Assembly: GCF_019059575.1 (NCBI RefSeq)
Contig: NW_024883013.1
Span: 85,500-149,499, forward strand
DNA length: 64,000 nucleotides
Source of the DNA: Amphibalanus amphitrite
Taxonomy: Eukaryota > Arthropoda > Thecostraca > Balanomorpha > Balanidae
Direction of reading: 5' to 3'
Positions 24,350 through 33,600 of this stretch are shown in pieces (position 1 is the stretch's first letter; each line of letters begins with the position of its first letter). The translations under genes were made by a program, and so were the position numbers. The notes beneath the pieces were generated by a model. The model ran no database searches and was not told the origin of the DNA. It was given only the letters and a program-made list of their open reading frames with translations.

Positions 24350-25735
24350 ATGATGGGGATACCCAGAGCTACAAAGAGGTCTAGAGTAGATAACATGAGA
24401 GAGACCTTTTGGGGTGATGAGGACTCGGGATTATACCTGAGTGTCACCCTGAAGTCAGGGAGTCCGATCAAGGGCAAAGGCTGGCCTTGGGTTCAGACTT
24501 GCATTAGGGGCATCTTAGGAGGACAAGATCGAGTATCAAAGGCGACATTTCAGAATGATGGGAGTCTGTTGCTGAAAACAAAAAATGAAAGGCAATCTGA
24601 CAGACTGCTGAAAGCGACAATGTTCGGAAGTGAGGAGTGCAGTGTTCAGAAAGCAGAGAAACTTAACACGAGCAAAGGCACTATCTATGCCTTTGACCTG
24701 ACGGAACTTACCGAACAGGAGGTAGTGGGATGGCTCCAGGAGTTTGGAGTGGTTGGAGCGAAACGGGTGACAAGGAGGGTGGGAACTCACAGGGAAAACA
24801 CCCCTCTGCTCATCCTGACATTTGACAAGCCAACGTGCCCAACACAACTACATTTTGATTATGTGTCCTATGAGGTGCGAAGGTACATTCCTAACCCTCT
24901 GCTCTGCAATCAGTGTGGCAAATATGGTCATGTTCAGGCCAAGTGCAAAAGTGTTGCGTTGTGTCTGAAGTGTGGGGGTGAGAAACATGAAGGGGACTGC
25001 TCCCCCAAATGCATTAACTGTACTTCTGATGACAGACACCCTTGTTACTCCCACGACTGCCCAGTCTGGAGAAAGGAAAAGGAGGTGTGTGAAATCAAAG
25101 TGACACAGGATATTTCATACGCTCATGCTCGGAGGGAGTATGAGAAAAAGCACCAAAGACCCACGACACCGGCATATTCTGCTATACTTCAGACATCACC
25201 GACCACACAGCAACAGAACCACCTGGATACCTCTTTGAGGGAGCGGGTTGATGTACTGGAAACAAAGGTGGATAAGATGCTGTCCCTTCTCAACAAACTG
25301 GCGAGTCAGGCAGGGGTTAACACCTCTGATGAGACACTCCAGATCCCAAACCGAGAACCTGAACTGAGAGACTGTGTCCCAACCCCTGCACAACCACCAC
25401 GTGAGGTGGGAGATAGCATGGCTGAGGACAATCCCATTCCAGGTAGTGGGAATGGGAGTAGCCAAAAGGCCCAGGTCGTCGAAGAGACTGACACCTCTGA
25501 TGACATGGACGATGGGGAAAGCCAAGAGATTGGTAGGAAGGGAGTGGAGTGGACCAAAGTGGACCGTTGTGGTAGACAACGTAGGAGTAGAGGTGGAGGA
25601 AAAGGCAAACATCCAACTTCCCAAATGCATCCCTCCTCTCATGAGGACACAAGAGGTAAACAGGTACCTCCCACAGTACAGGGTACAGAGAAACGAATGC
25701 CTAGTCTCACTAGGATGGTTCTCAAACCCACTTAG
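24350..25735 (+). CDS. LINE ORF1 protein, CCHC nucleic-acid chaperone (copy 2)
   Basis: 461 aa, identical in sequence to the protein at 13335-14720. It has a globular N-terminal half, a triple Cys/His knuckle region at about residues 186-234, and a polar C-terminal tail rich in Asp/Glu then Arg/Gly/Lys (RSRGGGKGK). It packages element RNA into RNP particles in I-group LINEs. Here it sits upstream of an intact ORF2, but a Gypsy element lies 11 bp after its stop codon, so a transcript reaching ORF2 would have to read through 4.7 kb of antisense-oriented retrovirus-like DNA. Confidence 0.88.
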   Translation: MMGIPRATKRSRVDNMRETFWGDEDSGLYLSVTLKSGSPIKGKGWPWVQTCIRGILGGQDRVSKATFQNDGSLLLKTKNERQSDRLLKATMFGSEECSVQKAEKLNTSKGTIYAFDLTELTEQEVVGWLQEFGVVGAKRVTRRVGTHRENTPLLILTFDKPTCPTQLHFDYVSYEVRRYIPNPLLCNQCGKYGHVQAKCKSVALCLKCGGEKHEGDCSPKCINCTSDDRHPCYSHDCPVWRKEKEVCEIKVTQDISYAHARREYEKKHQRPTTPAYSAILQTSPTTQQQNHLDTSLRERVDVLETKVDKMLSLLNKLASQAGVNTSDETLQIPNREPELRDCVPTPAQPPREVGDSMAEDNPIPGSGNGSSQKAQVVEETDTSDDMDDGESQEIGRKGVEWTKVDRCGRQRRSRGGGKGKHPTSQMHPSSHEDTRGKQVPPTVQGTEKRMPSLTRMVLKPT

Positions 25736-25746
25736 TAGAAGGTCAG

Positions 25747-26015
25747 TGTAGTATATTAACGTAAAGCAAGAATGAAATACGTAACGAAAGAGTTCAAATA
25801 AGCGCCAAAAGAACACATCAGCCTCGACCGGCCGCACCGCGCGCACTGTCTGACCCGACCGCCGCGCCGGTCAGCTCGGCGGGGTCACCGCGGTCGTGGC
25901 GGCTGCCGATTGGTCCGCGCGCTCGAGTCCGCGCCCGCGCTACTCGGCCGGCGCCGCCCGGCGCACACAGGCACGGCATGATGGAAAGTTCCCAACACAG
26001 GATCACGATACCACA
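25747..26015 (-). repeat. Gypsy 3' LTR
   Basis: 269 bp, TG...CA, same sequence as 30201-30469 and 14732-15000. Very GC-rich in the middle, with overlapping CGCG words. In the minus-strand sense it follows the polypurine tract at 26016-26028. Confidence 0.95.
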
Positions 26016-26028
26016 CTTTTCTCCCCCC

Positions 26029-29000
26029 TTAAACAAAGCGATCCGGCGCACGTACGACACGTCCACTACGCGTTCGATACGGCGAAGCCGGCTCCGAAGA
26101 TGACGCCGACTCGTCACCCGCACGCTCGGTCGTCGTCGTCCCGGTTTCCGCCTGGTGATCTCCTCCAGCACGATGAACAGCACCATCGCCAGCGTCGCGA
26201 GGTAGGCTAGGCGCTGCGGCTGCTCCGGCGACGGACGACTGCTCCGACGTCACGTCACCAGTGGCAGCGCTGGCAGCGGCGTCGACTGCGATTGGCGCTC
26301 GCCGTCGCAGCCCGACGGTCGACGACGCAGCAGAGTCTGTGACTGGCTGACAGGGCAGGTCCACCTCGGCCTCCGGTACTCCAGTGCACTCAGGAGACGG
26401 TGCAGACCTGGGAAGATCGGGTGGTGAGCAGCGAGACAGGCGCTCCGCGTGGACACGCACTCCACCCTCCAGCTCATACGAAGCAGGTCCACGACGAGCA
26501 GTTACACGACACGGTGACGAGAAACGCGGGCGTCCTTTACGTGGCCGCGGCATCACCCGATACCGGACCCAGTCTCCCACCTGGATGGTCGGTGCACAGA
26601 CCCGCTTCCTGTTGTCGAAGTGTCGCTTCATCTGGCGCTGCTTTCGGCTGACCCGTTGTCGCAAGGCGGCGTCTCCGGTGCTGCCACCTTCCGGTGCGAC
26701 TGCGCTGTCCAGGTCCGTCCGCATCTGCCGGCCGTGGAGCAGCTCGGACGGGCTCCGGCCGGTCGTTCCGTGCGGCGTCGCTCGGTACGTGCGGAGGTAG
26801 GACTGCAGGTACTGTCGGCGGTCCACCGACTGCTGGTCCGCCATCTGGAGAGCAGATTTGATGTCACGATTCAAACGCTCTACAGCACCACTACCTGCAG
26901 GGTGATACGGTGACACTCTGACATGCTTGACACCATGCTTCTTCAGAAACTGTCCAAACTTCACAGATGTGAAGTGAGTACCGTTATCAGTGACAACCTC
27001 CCTTGGCCATCCCTCCCGTGACGTCACAGTCAGCAGAAAGTCAATGACAGCATCACTTGACGGTTCACGGACAAACGCCATCTCTGGCCATTTCGAGTAA
27101 TAGTCTACGAGGACTATCGCATACCTTTGATTTGGTGGTCCTGTCATCGGGCCGATGAAGTCAAGTCCCACCTTATCCCAGGCTGCAGCTGGCAGGGGAA
27201 CAGGACTGAGTGGCGCGAACCTCGTCTTCGCCGTCTTGTCGGCCACGATGCAGGCTGGGCACTCCTTGATGGTCGTCTCCACCGCTGCGTCCATTCCGGG
27301 CCACCAGAACAGCGCTCGAAGCCGCTGTTTGGTCCGGACGATGCCCTGGTGGGATTCATGCGCCAGCGTCAGCAACCGAGGTCTGAGCACAGTGGGAACC
27401 ACGATCCGTTCACCACGCAAAATCAGCTCACCGTCGATAGCTAGCTCCTGCTTACAGCGGAAATACGGCCTGAGGACGTCATCAACATCACTGAAGCGAC
27501 GGGGCCACTCCCGAGGGATCTGGTCCATCAGGGCCCTTACCTCAGCGTCTTCCCGTCCCGCTACTGCTAGCTCCTCACGGCTGACGGCTGACGTCTCGTC
27601 GGCGAGGCAGGCCACCAGCTCGGACTCGTCATCCTCGACCTCTTGCTCCGGTCCCGGCAGTCTGGAGAGGCCGTCAGACGGGTTCAGCTGGCCCTTGACG
27701 TGTTCCACTGCAAACGAGTAGTTCATCAGGCGCACCGCCCAGCGAGACATCCTCATGCCGGCACGACCAACACCCCTGACAGTCAACAGCGATTTCAAGG
27801 CAGCATGATCGGTACGTAGCACAAACTCTTGACCCCACAGATATTTGTGCCATTTTTCACAGGCCCAGACGCACGCTAACCCCTCACGCTCTGTGACACT
27901 GTACCTCCGTTGTGCAGCGTTGAGCGTGGACGAAGCGAAGGCGACGACTCTCTCGCCCTCAGGATGTACCTGGCTCAAGACGGCTCCCAAGCCGACATCA
28001 CTGGCGTCCGTCGTGACAACGGTCGGCAGGCTGGGGTCGAACATCGACAGGGCGTCAGAGTCGAGGATCGCCTGCCGGACGTCGTTGAACGCCGCATCCA
28101 TCTCTGGAGTCCAGGCGAACTCTGGAGCATCCTTCCTCAGCTGGCGTCTGAGAGACTCGACGCGGGTACTGTAACCTGGAACAAACTTACAGTAGAAGCC
28201 CAGGGAACCCAGCACAGCCTGCAGCTCCTTCTTCGACTTCGGCACCGCCAGGCTACGCAAGCCCTGGACGCGCTCAGACGACACGGAGATCCTGCCGTCA
28301 GTCACGGTGAAACCCAGGAAGTCCACCGACGTCACTCCGATCTTGCACTTCTGACGGTTCAGCGTGATGTTGTGGTCCTCCAGTCGCCGAAGAACCTGTT
28401 GGAGGTGGTCATCGTGCTCTTGCCGGCTGCCCCCAGTGACGATCACATCGTCGAGGTACACATGCACCCCTGGAACACCGGTCAGCACACACTCCATCAG
28501 CTTCTGGAAGCACTGCGGCATGCTCTTCAACCCAAAGCAGCATCTTCGATACCTCCAGGTCTGGCCGTCGTGGATGAACGCCGTCAGGTCCCTGGACGAC
28601 TCGTGGAGCTCCAACTGGTGGTACGCCGACTTCATGTCTAGAGTCGACATGCACTTCGCACCACGCAGCTTCTCCAGCATCTCCTGCATGTCAGGAATTG
28701 GATGACCATTTGAGATGACAGCTCTGTTCACCTCAGACAAGTCGAGGCAAATCCGTAGACCTTTACCTCCCCTTTTACGGATGGCTACGATCGGTGAGAG
28801 CCATGGAGATGCAGCACGATCCACTCGCTCGATGATACCTTGCCACTCCAAGTCCTCCAGATGGGCACCTACCTCATCTCTCAGAGCGTACGGCATTGTC
28901 CTCAGCGGCAGCTGCACGGGGACGGCGTCAGGTCGAAGACGTACCTTGTGCACGTACCCTCGGATCGCTGGCAGCACCTGACTGCTCACCTGACAGACCA

Positions 29001-29265
29001 CGTTGCCGTGACGCACGGTCAGTGCCAGCTGCTGCTGCAGGTCCCTGCCCATGAGTGGCAGCTGTCCCACCGCGACGTAGATGTCCGCGAGCACCTCTCC
29101 AGAGTCAGATCCACGTTCCACTGAGACAGCGGACCAGCTGGCCGCAGCTGAACGCTGCTGAAGTTCTGGTGGTAGAGCCTCGCTGGAATGATGCTTACCG
29201 CAGAACCGGTGTCGACTAGCATCCTCACTGGGTGTCTGTTGATGGTCACGGTGTAGTACGGACAT
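26029..29265 (-). CDS. pol: Ty3/Gypsy pol: RT, RNase H, integrase
   Basis: 1078 codons. Residues about 45-80 carry the later part of an aspartic protease (ending LMGRD). RT follows (about 125-320, LDMKSAYHQ and the catalytic YLDD at 270-273), then RNase H from about 419 (TTDASDVGLGAVLSQ). The integrase zinc domain has H635, H639, C669 and C672; the catalytic triad is at about D702, D760 (TDNGTHF) and E796. The tail is basic. Domain order RT-RNase H-integrase is that of Ty3/Gypsy, and the GLDFIGP and chromodomain-less end suggest a Mag-like lineage (inference). Pol lies in the -1 frame relative to gag and overlaps it inside the protease domain. The first methionine is arbitrary, since expression is as a Gag-Pol fusion. 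Confidence 0.95.
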   Translation of the reverse strand: MSVLHRDHQQTPSEDASRHRFCGKHHSSEALPPELQQRSAAASWSAVSVERGSDSGEVLADIYVAVGQLPLMGRDLQQQLALTVRHGNVVCQVSSQVLPAIRGYVHKVRLRPDAVPVQLPLRTMPYALRDEVGAHLEDLEWQGIIERVDRAASPWLSPIVAIRKRGGKGLRICLDLSEVNRAVISNGHPIPDMQEMLEKLRGAKCMSTLDMKSAYHQLELHESSRDLTAFIHDGQTWRYRRCCFGLKSMPQCFQKLMECVLTGVPGVHVYLDDVIVTGGSRQEHDDHLQQVLRRLEDHNITLNRQKCKIGVTSVDFLGFTVTDGRISVSSERVQGLRSLAVPKSKKELQAVLGSLGFYCKFVPGYSTRVESLRRQLRKDAPEFAWTPEMDAAFNDVRQAILDSDALSMFDPSLPTVVTTDASDVGLGAVLSQVHPEGERVVAFASSTLNAAQRRYSVTEREGLACVWACEKWHKYLWGQEFVLRTDHAALKSLLTVRGVGRAGMRMSRWAVRLMNYSFAVEHVKGQLNPSDGLSRLPGPEQEVEDDESELVACLADETSAVSREELAVAGREDAEVRALMDQIPREWPRRFSDVDDVLRPYFRCKQELAIDGELILRGERIVVPTVLRPRLLTLAHESHQGIVRTKQRLRALFWWPGMDAAVETTIKECPACIVADKTAKTRFAPLSPVPLPAAAWDKVGLDFIGPMTGPPNQRYAIVLVDYYSKWPEMAFVREPSSDAVIDFLLTVTSREGWPREVVTDNGTHFTSVKFGQFLKKHGVKHVRVSPYHPAGSGAVERLNRDIKSALQMADQQSVDRRQYLQSYLRTYRATPHGTTGRSPSELLHGRQMRTDLDSAVAPEGGSTGDAALRQRVSRKQRQMKRHFDNRKRVCAPTIQVGDWVRYRVMPRPRKGRPRFSSPCRVTARRGPASYELEGGVRVHAERLSRCSPPDLPRSAPSPECTGVPEAEVDLPCQPVTDSAASSTVGLRRRAPIAVDAAASAATGDVTSEQSSVAGAAAAPSLPRDAGDGAVHRAGGDHQAETGTTTTERAGDESASSSEPASPYRTRSGRVVRAPDRFV

Positions 29266-30152
29266 GGCACCTCACGAACAGCATTGACATCTTGGGCAGA
29301 CACTGACAGAATTTGCACAGCATCGACACTCTTACTCTGGTTGGGACAACAGTTGCTGAAGTGGCCCAGAGACCCACACTTCCAACACTTCTGAGACTTG
29401 GCTCGACAGACTTTATCCTTAGCCCAGTGGCCCTTCATACCACACGCCCGACATGTCCCAGACTTCCCACCTGCAAGCTGTTTCTGTGGTGTCCTCCGCG
29501 CTGGGGCGCTGTTCCGGCGTCCGGCGAACGCGACCTCCACTGGTGCTGGTGACTGGAAGCTCACGGTGCCCTGCAGCAAGGCCTTCCGCTGCAGACCACG
29601 ATCGTGCGCGGCGGCCAGTTCCTCCAGTTGGGAGAGGGTCAGTCGGTCAGTCATGATCAGTTTGTCACGTAACGGATCAGACATGCATCCTTCAATGAAA
29701 GCATCGCGCAGCATTTCATCAGTCAGTTCCCCAAAATTACATTTTGCGACTGCCTCCCTCAGGTTTGCCAGAAAAATGACATTGGACTCTCCATGACGCT
29801 GCTTAATCTGTCGAAACTGCAAACGTGCCGAACGAACATCAGCGTCACTGGCAAACAGTTTCTTGAGAACGCTTACGGCCTTATCAAAACGTAGGTGCGT
29901 TCCGGAATGATCATCAGACACGCTACCTTCGCTCTTAAGGTCAGCATCGTCAACTGAGACTGCAGCGCGGTACAGACGACGTGCCTCTGCACCGACAGAT
30001 GTCAACAGAAACGCCGTCCTGCGGAGGTCAGGCCAATCAGACCACCCGCTGGCCTCACCGTACATGATGAAGTCCTCGAACCACGCCTGCCAGTTACCAG
30101 GACGCTGTCCCGGCTTGGAGAGGAACTCCGGCGGAGCTGGTGCCTGATACAT
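29019..30152 (-). CDS. gag: Ty3/Gypsy gag with start of protease
   Basis: 377 codons. The N-terminal capsid-like region (about residues 1-200) is followed by two zinc knuckles at about 234-269. The second (CWKCGSLGHFSNCC) is canonical CX2CX4HX4C; the first has a longer last spacing. A protease active-site motif LVDTGSAVS lies at about 312-320. The frame then leaves protease: the continuation of the domain is found in the -1 frame of pol. In most gypsy elements any programmed shift lies between gag and protease, so a switch inside protease is odd and may be an inactivating indel or an unusual shift site. The start at 30152 is 49 bp inside the 5' LTR edge, a short leader. Confidence 0.9.
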   Translation of the reverse strand: MYQAPAPPEFLSKPGQRPGNWQAWFEDFIMYGEASGWSDWPDLRRTAFLLTSVGAEARRLYRAAVSVDDADLKSEGSVSDDHSGTHLRFDKAVSVLKKLFASDADVRSARLQFRQIKQRHGESNVIFLANLREAVAKCNFGELTDEMLRDAFIEGCMSDPLRDKLIMTDRLTLSQLEELAAAHDRGLQRKALLQGTVSFQSPAPVEVAFAGRRNSAPARRTPQKQLAGGKSGTCRACGMKGHWAKDKVCRAKSQKCWKCGSLGHFSNCCPNQSKSVDAVQILSVSAQDVNAVREVPCPYYTVTINRHPVRMLVDTGSAVSIIPARLYHQNFSSVQLRPAGPLSQWNVDLTLERCSRTSTSRWDSCHSWAGTCSSSWH

Positions 30153-30200
30153 CTTGATATCTTGAGCGCTATTAACTTAATTCTTGATCCTCGTCGCCAA

Positions 30201-30469
30201 TGTAGTATATTAACGTAAAGCAAGAATGAAATACGTAACGAAAGAGTTCAAATAAGCGCCAAAAGAACACATCAGCCTCGACCGGCCGCACCGCGCGCAC
30301 TGTCTGACCCGACCGCCGCGCCGGTCAGCTCGGCGGGGTCACCGCGGTCGTGGCGGCTGCCGATTGGTCCGCGCGCTCGAGTCCGCGCCCGCGCTACTCG
30401 GCCGGCGCCGCCCGGCGCACACAGGCACGGCATGATGGAAAGTTCCCAACACAGGATCACGATACCACA
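30201..30469 (-). repeat. Gypsy 5' LTR
   Basis: 269 bp, identical by eye to the other LTR copies. It would contain the element's promoter. The primer-binding site starts one or two bases inside it (TTGGCGACGAGG on the minus strand). The outer side meets GTCAG, the target duplication. Confidence 0.95.
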
Positions 30470-30676
30470 GTCAGGCAGTAGAAAGACCAAATATAGTGCA
30501 GAGTATCTATATGTTTTTAGTGCTGTATTGCGCCATGTTTGATGGCGCATATGGCACTGAGTGCTACATACAGCACACTGATGGTGTACACAATCCATTT
30601 TTGCTCACATTATTGAAGTTTTAGTTTGAAGTGGTATCTATTTATTTTATGATCAGTTACACCTTCAGTTTTTCTC

Positions 30677-33600
30677 ATGGGTCTTAGCTTCCTACAATGG
30701 AATGCACGAGGGCTCATTGGCAAATGGGCCGAGGCAAAACCCATGTTCATGCATGGTAACTTCAGCCTCATATGTATTCAAGAGACTCATTTCATCATGA
30801 ATGACAGGTATACTTTTCGACTACCTGGTTTTTCTGCGTATCATGGATACTCACGTCAGGGAGGACGAGGTGGAGGAGTGTCGATTTATGTGTCAAACAG
30901 GTTATCACATTTTCAGGTAGACGTGCACACCACATTACAGGCAGTGGTATGCTCAATACGGGTCCAAAACCGTCGAATTGCTGTGTGTTCGTTGTACTTA
31001 CCACCAAATGAGACTTTCTCTTTTACTGAGCTGGATCAGCTGATCAAAGAGCTTCCTAAGCCCTTTGTCATCTGCACGGATGCTAATAGCAAACATATGA
31101 TGTGGGGTAGCCAAATAAATGATGCTCGAGGAAATATCTGGATGGATGTGATCAACCTGAATATGCTGTGTGTTTTGAACGATGGGCAGCCCACTAGAAT
31201 AGACGACTTTACAGGCAACGAGTCGTTTATTGACTTAACTGTTACAACAAGCGATATTGCACCCATGATGGAATGGAATACTGACAAGGACCTCCACTCA
31301 AGTGACCATTTCCCCGTACTTATCAGAATGGGCTCTGATACTGGCCCACCACCTCCAATTGTTCCACCTCTGTTTCTAGGTTGGAATATTAAACGAGCAG
31401 ACTGGACTGAGTTTCAGAGACACTATTCTTTTAAGTTTGATAGTAGCAATGGCGTTGACAATTGTGACAACATGGTGGCAGCAATGATGGAAACGGCTAC
31501 ACAATTTATTCCCACCCGCAACTGTAACTCTAAATACCAATGCCCATGGTGGAATGACCAATGCCGAAACGCCATTAGGGAGAGACGGCGTGCTCAGAAC
31601 CGGATGAGGAGAGACCCATACTCTGAGTTCCTGCGAATTGAATATCGTCGTGCCAAAGCAAAGGCTCATCGCACAGTTCGTGAGGCACAGGTAACTGCAT
31701 GGAGGGAGTTCATATCTATGTTTAATCACCGAACACCAATGAAGAAGCTGTGGGAAACGCTTCGGAAATTCAATTACAAGGGTCGCATATCCCGACAATA
31801 CCCGGTACTGTTTGAAAATGACGCCACAATCGATGATCCTCTTGAGGTTGCTAATACGTTTGGACGTTTCTTTGCCGGACTGAGTGGCCGTTCTATGTAC
31901 TCTGAAGCATTTTTACTAAGAGAACGGACACTCATTGATACCATGCCAGACTTTGGGAATGAGAACACCGAAGACTATAACAAAGAGTTTTCATTCTCTG
32001 AACTAACTAAGGCGATATCTCGATCAGGCTCTACGTCAGTTGGGCCGGACAAAGTGCACTACGAATTTTTTAGACACATGGATGATGGGCAATTACGAGA
32101 ACTGTTGGCGCTTTTCAACTTTTTATGGTTGAACAATGTTTTCCCACAAACATGGAAACATTCGTATGTTGTTCCTATATTGAAGCCGGGTAAGGACTGT
32201 AATAAAGTCAAATCATACCGCCCAATCCAGCTAACATCTGTTTTGTGTAAACTGATGGAAAGAATGATCGGGAAAAGACTTAGCTGGTACTTAGAAAGGT
32301 ATTGCCTACTATCTAGGTTTCAGAGTGCTTTTCGGGAGAACAGGAGCACAATGGACCACTTGCTACGACTGGAGTCACAGATTCGAGATGGATTTCTCCA
32401 TCACAGCACCACAATAGGGATTTTTCTCGATTTAAAATCGGCATACAACATGGTGTCTCCTACTGTGCTCTTGCATCGCCTTTTTGACATGGGTTTTCGA
32501 GGACACCTGATGTACTTTGTCCAATCGTACCTAAGTCGTCGAACGTTTCAGGTTCGATGTGGTGCGTTATCGGACACATTCACTCAAGAATATGGACTTG
32601 TGCAGGGTGGGGTGCTTTCGCCATTGCTTTTCAACATTGCTATCAACTCGATGTTTGATGATATCCCTCGAGGTGTCTCGTATGCCATCTATGCTGACGA
32701 TTGCACGATTTGGACACAGGGTCGACAATTACCTCAACTGTTTCACAAAAGTCAGCAGGCTCTGCACAAAGTTGGGGAATGGGCGCTTAACAATGGATTT
32801 TCTTTCTCGGCAGAAAAATCTACAGCGGTCATGTTCAGACGTGGATTAAAACATGTTGACTTGGAATCTTACCCCACACTTGTTATCAACAATGCAAACA
32901 TTCCTTTTGCTGAGCAGGTGAGATACCTGGGAGTTCTGCTAGACAGCAAACTCAACTTTAGAGCGCATGTAGAGTATACTAAAGCGAGGGCGCAGAAACG
33001 AATCGCTCTTCTTAAATGCATATCAGGTAAATCGTTTGGCGCTGATCGAGTGATTCTCCTTCGAATGTATAAAGCTTTAATTCGTCCAATCCTCGAATAT
33101 GCTGCAGTGATATTAGATGGGCCGGGCAGTCGCATTATTGATTCACTTGAGTGCGTGCAAAACACAGCACTACGTATCGCGACTGGAGCGCTACGTTCCA
33201 GCCCTGTACGGTCGTTGCAGGTTGACACTAACGTGGTTCCTCTCAGCCTCAGGAGGCAAGACCTATCACTTAGATATTATCTCAAGGTACAGGGAGACAT
33301 TCGACATCCATGTCACAAATTGGTTGATATGGAGAGCAACCAACACGTGTATGAAGGGATATCCGAACACTATATGAAAAGGATTTCTGGATTCCCTGTA
33401 TCACAAAGGTTGTCCACAATGTGCCGGGAACTTGGTCTCCGAATACCAGTAAACACGGTGAACTCACGTGGACTGATATCTCCCTGGCTCTTACCCGACG
33501 TCACCACTGTGATGTTACTCGATGGCACGAGACACAGGACAGAAACTGACATTCATGTAGCGTTCCAAGAGGTGCTTGCACAATATCCAGGGTTTCGGAG

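Larger units (their letters stand above)
6926..28954. repeat. 11-kb tandem direct duplication (6926-17939 and 17940-28954)
   Basis: Sequence from 6926 to 17939 recurs at 17940-28954. The offset is 11014 bp, becoming 11015 after a single extra T (GAGGTTGTT at about 9649 against GAGGTTTGTT at about 20664). I noticed no other difference. Each unit contains E1, the LINE 5' part with ORF1, the Gypsy 3' LTR and most of pol. At the junction, Gypsy pol sequence ending CTTGTGCACG is joined to the first base of E1's left terminus, with 2-bp microhomology (CG). Near-identity means either a very recent event or an assembly duplication. Confidence 0.92.
25747..30469 (-). mobile_element. Ty3/Gypsy LTR retrotransposon, full length
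   Basis: Minus-strand element with 269-bp LTRs at 25747-26015 (3' LTR) and 30201-30469 (5' LTR). They look identical and have TG...CA ends. The 5-bp target duplication GTCAG lies at 25742-25746 and 30470-30474. The primer site after the 5' LTR is TGGCGACGAGGATC on the minus strand (about 30199 downward). The polypurine tract GGGGGGAGAAAAG adjoins the 3' LTR (about 26016-26028). It codes gag-protease start (29019-30152) and pol (26029-29265) with no env. Identical LTRs and matching TSDs mean a recent insertion. It lies in the inter-ORF spacer of the LINE. Confidence 0.95.
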
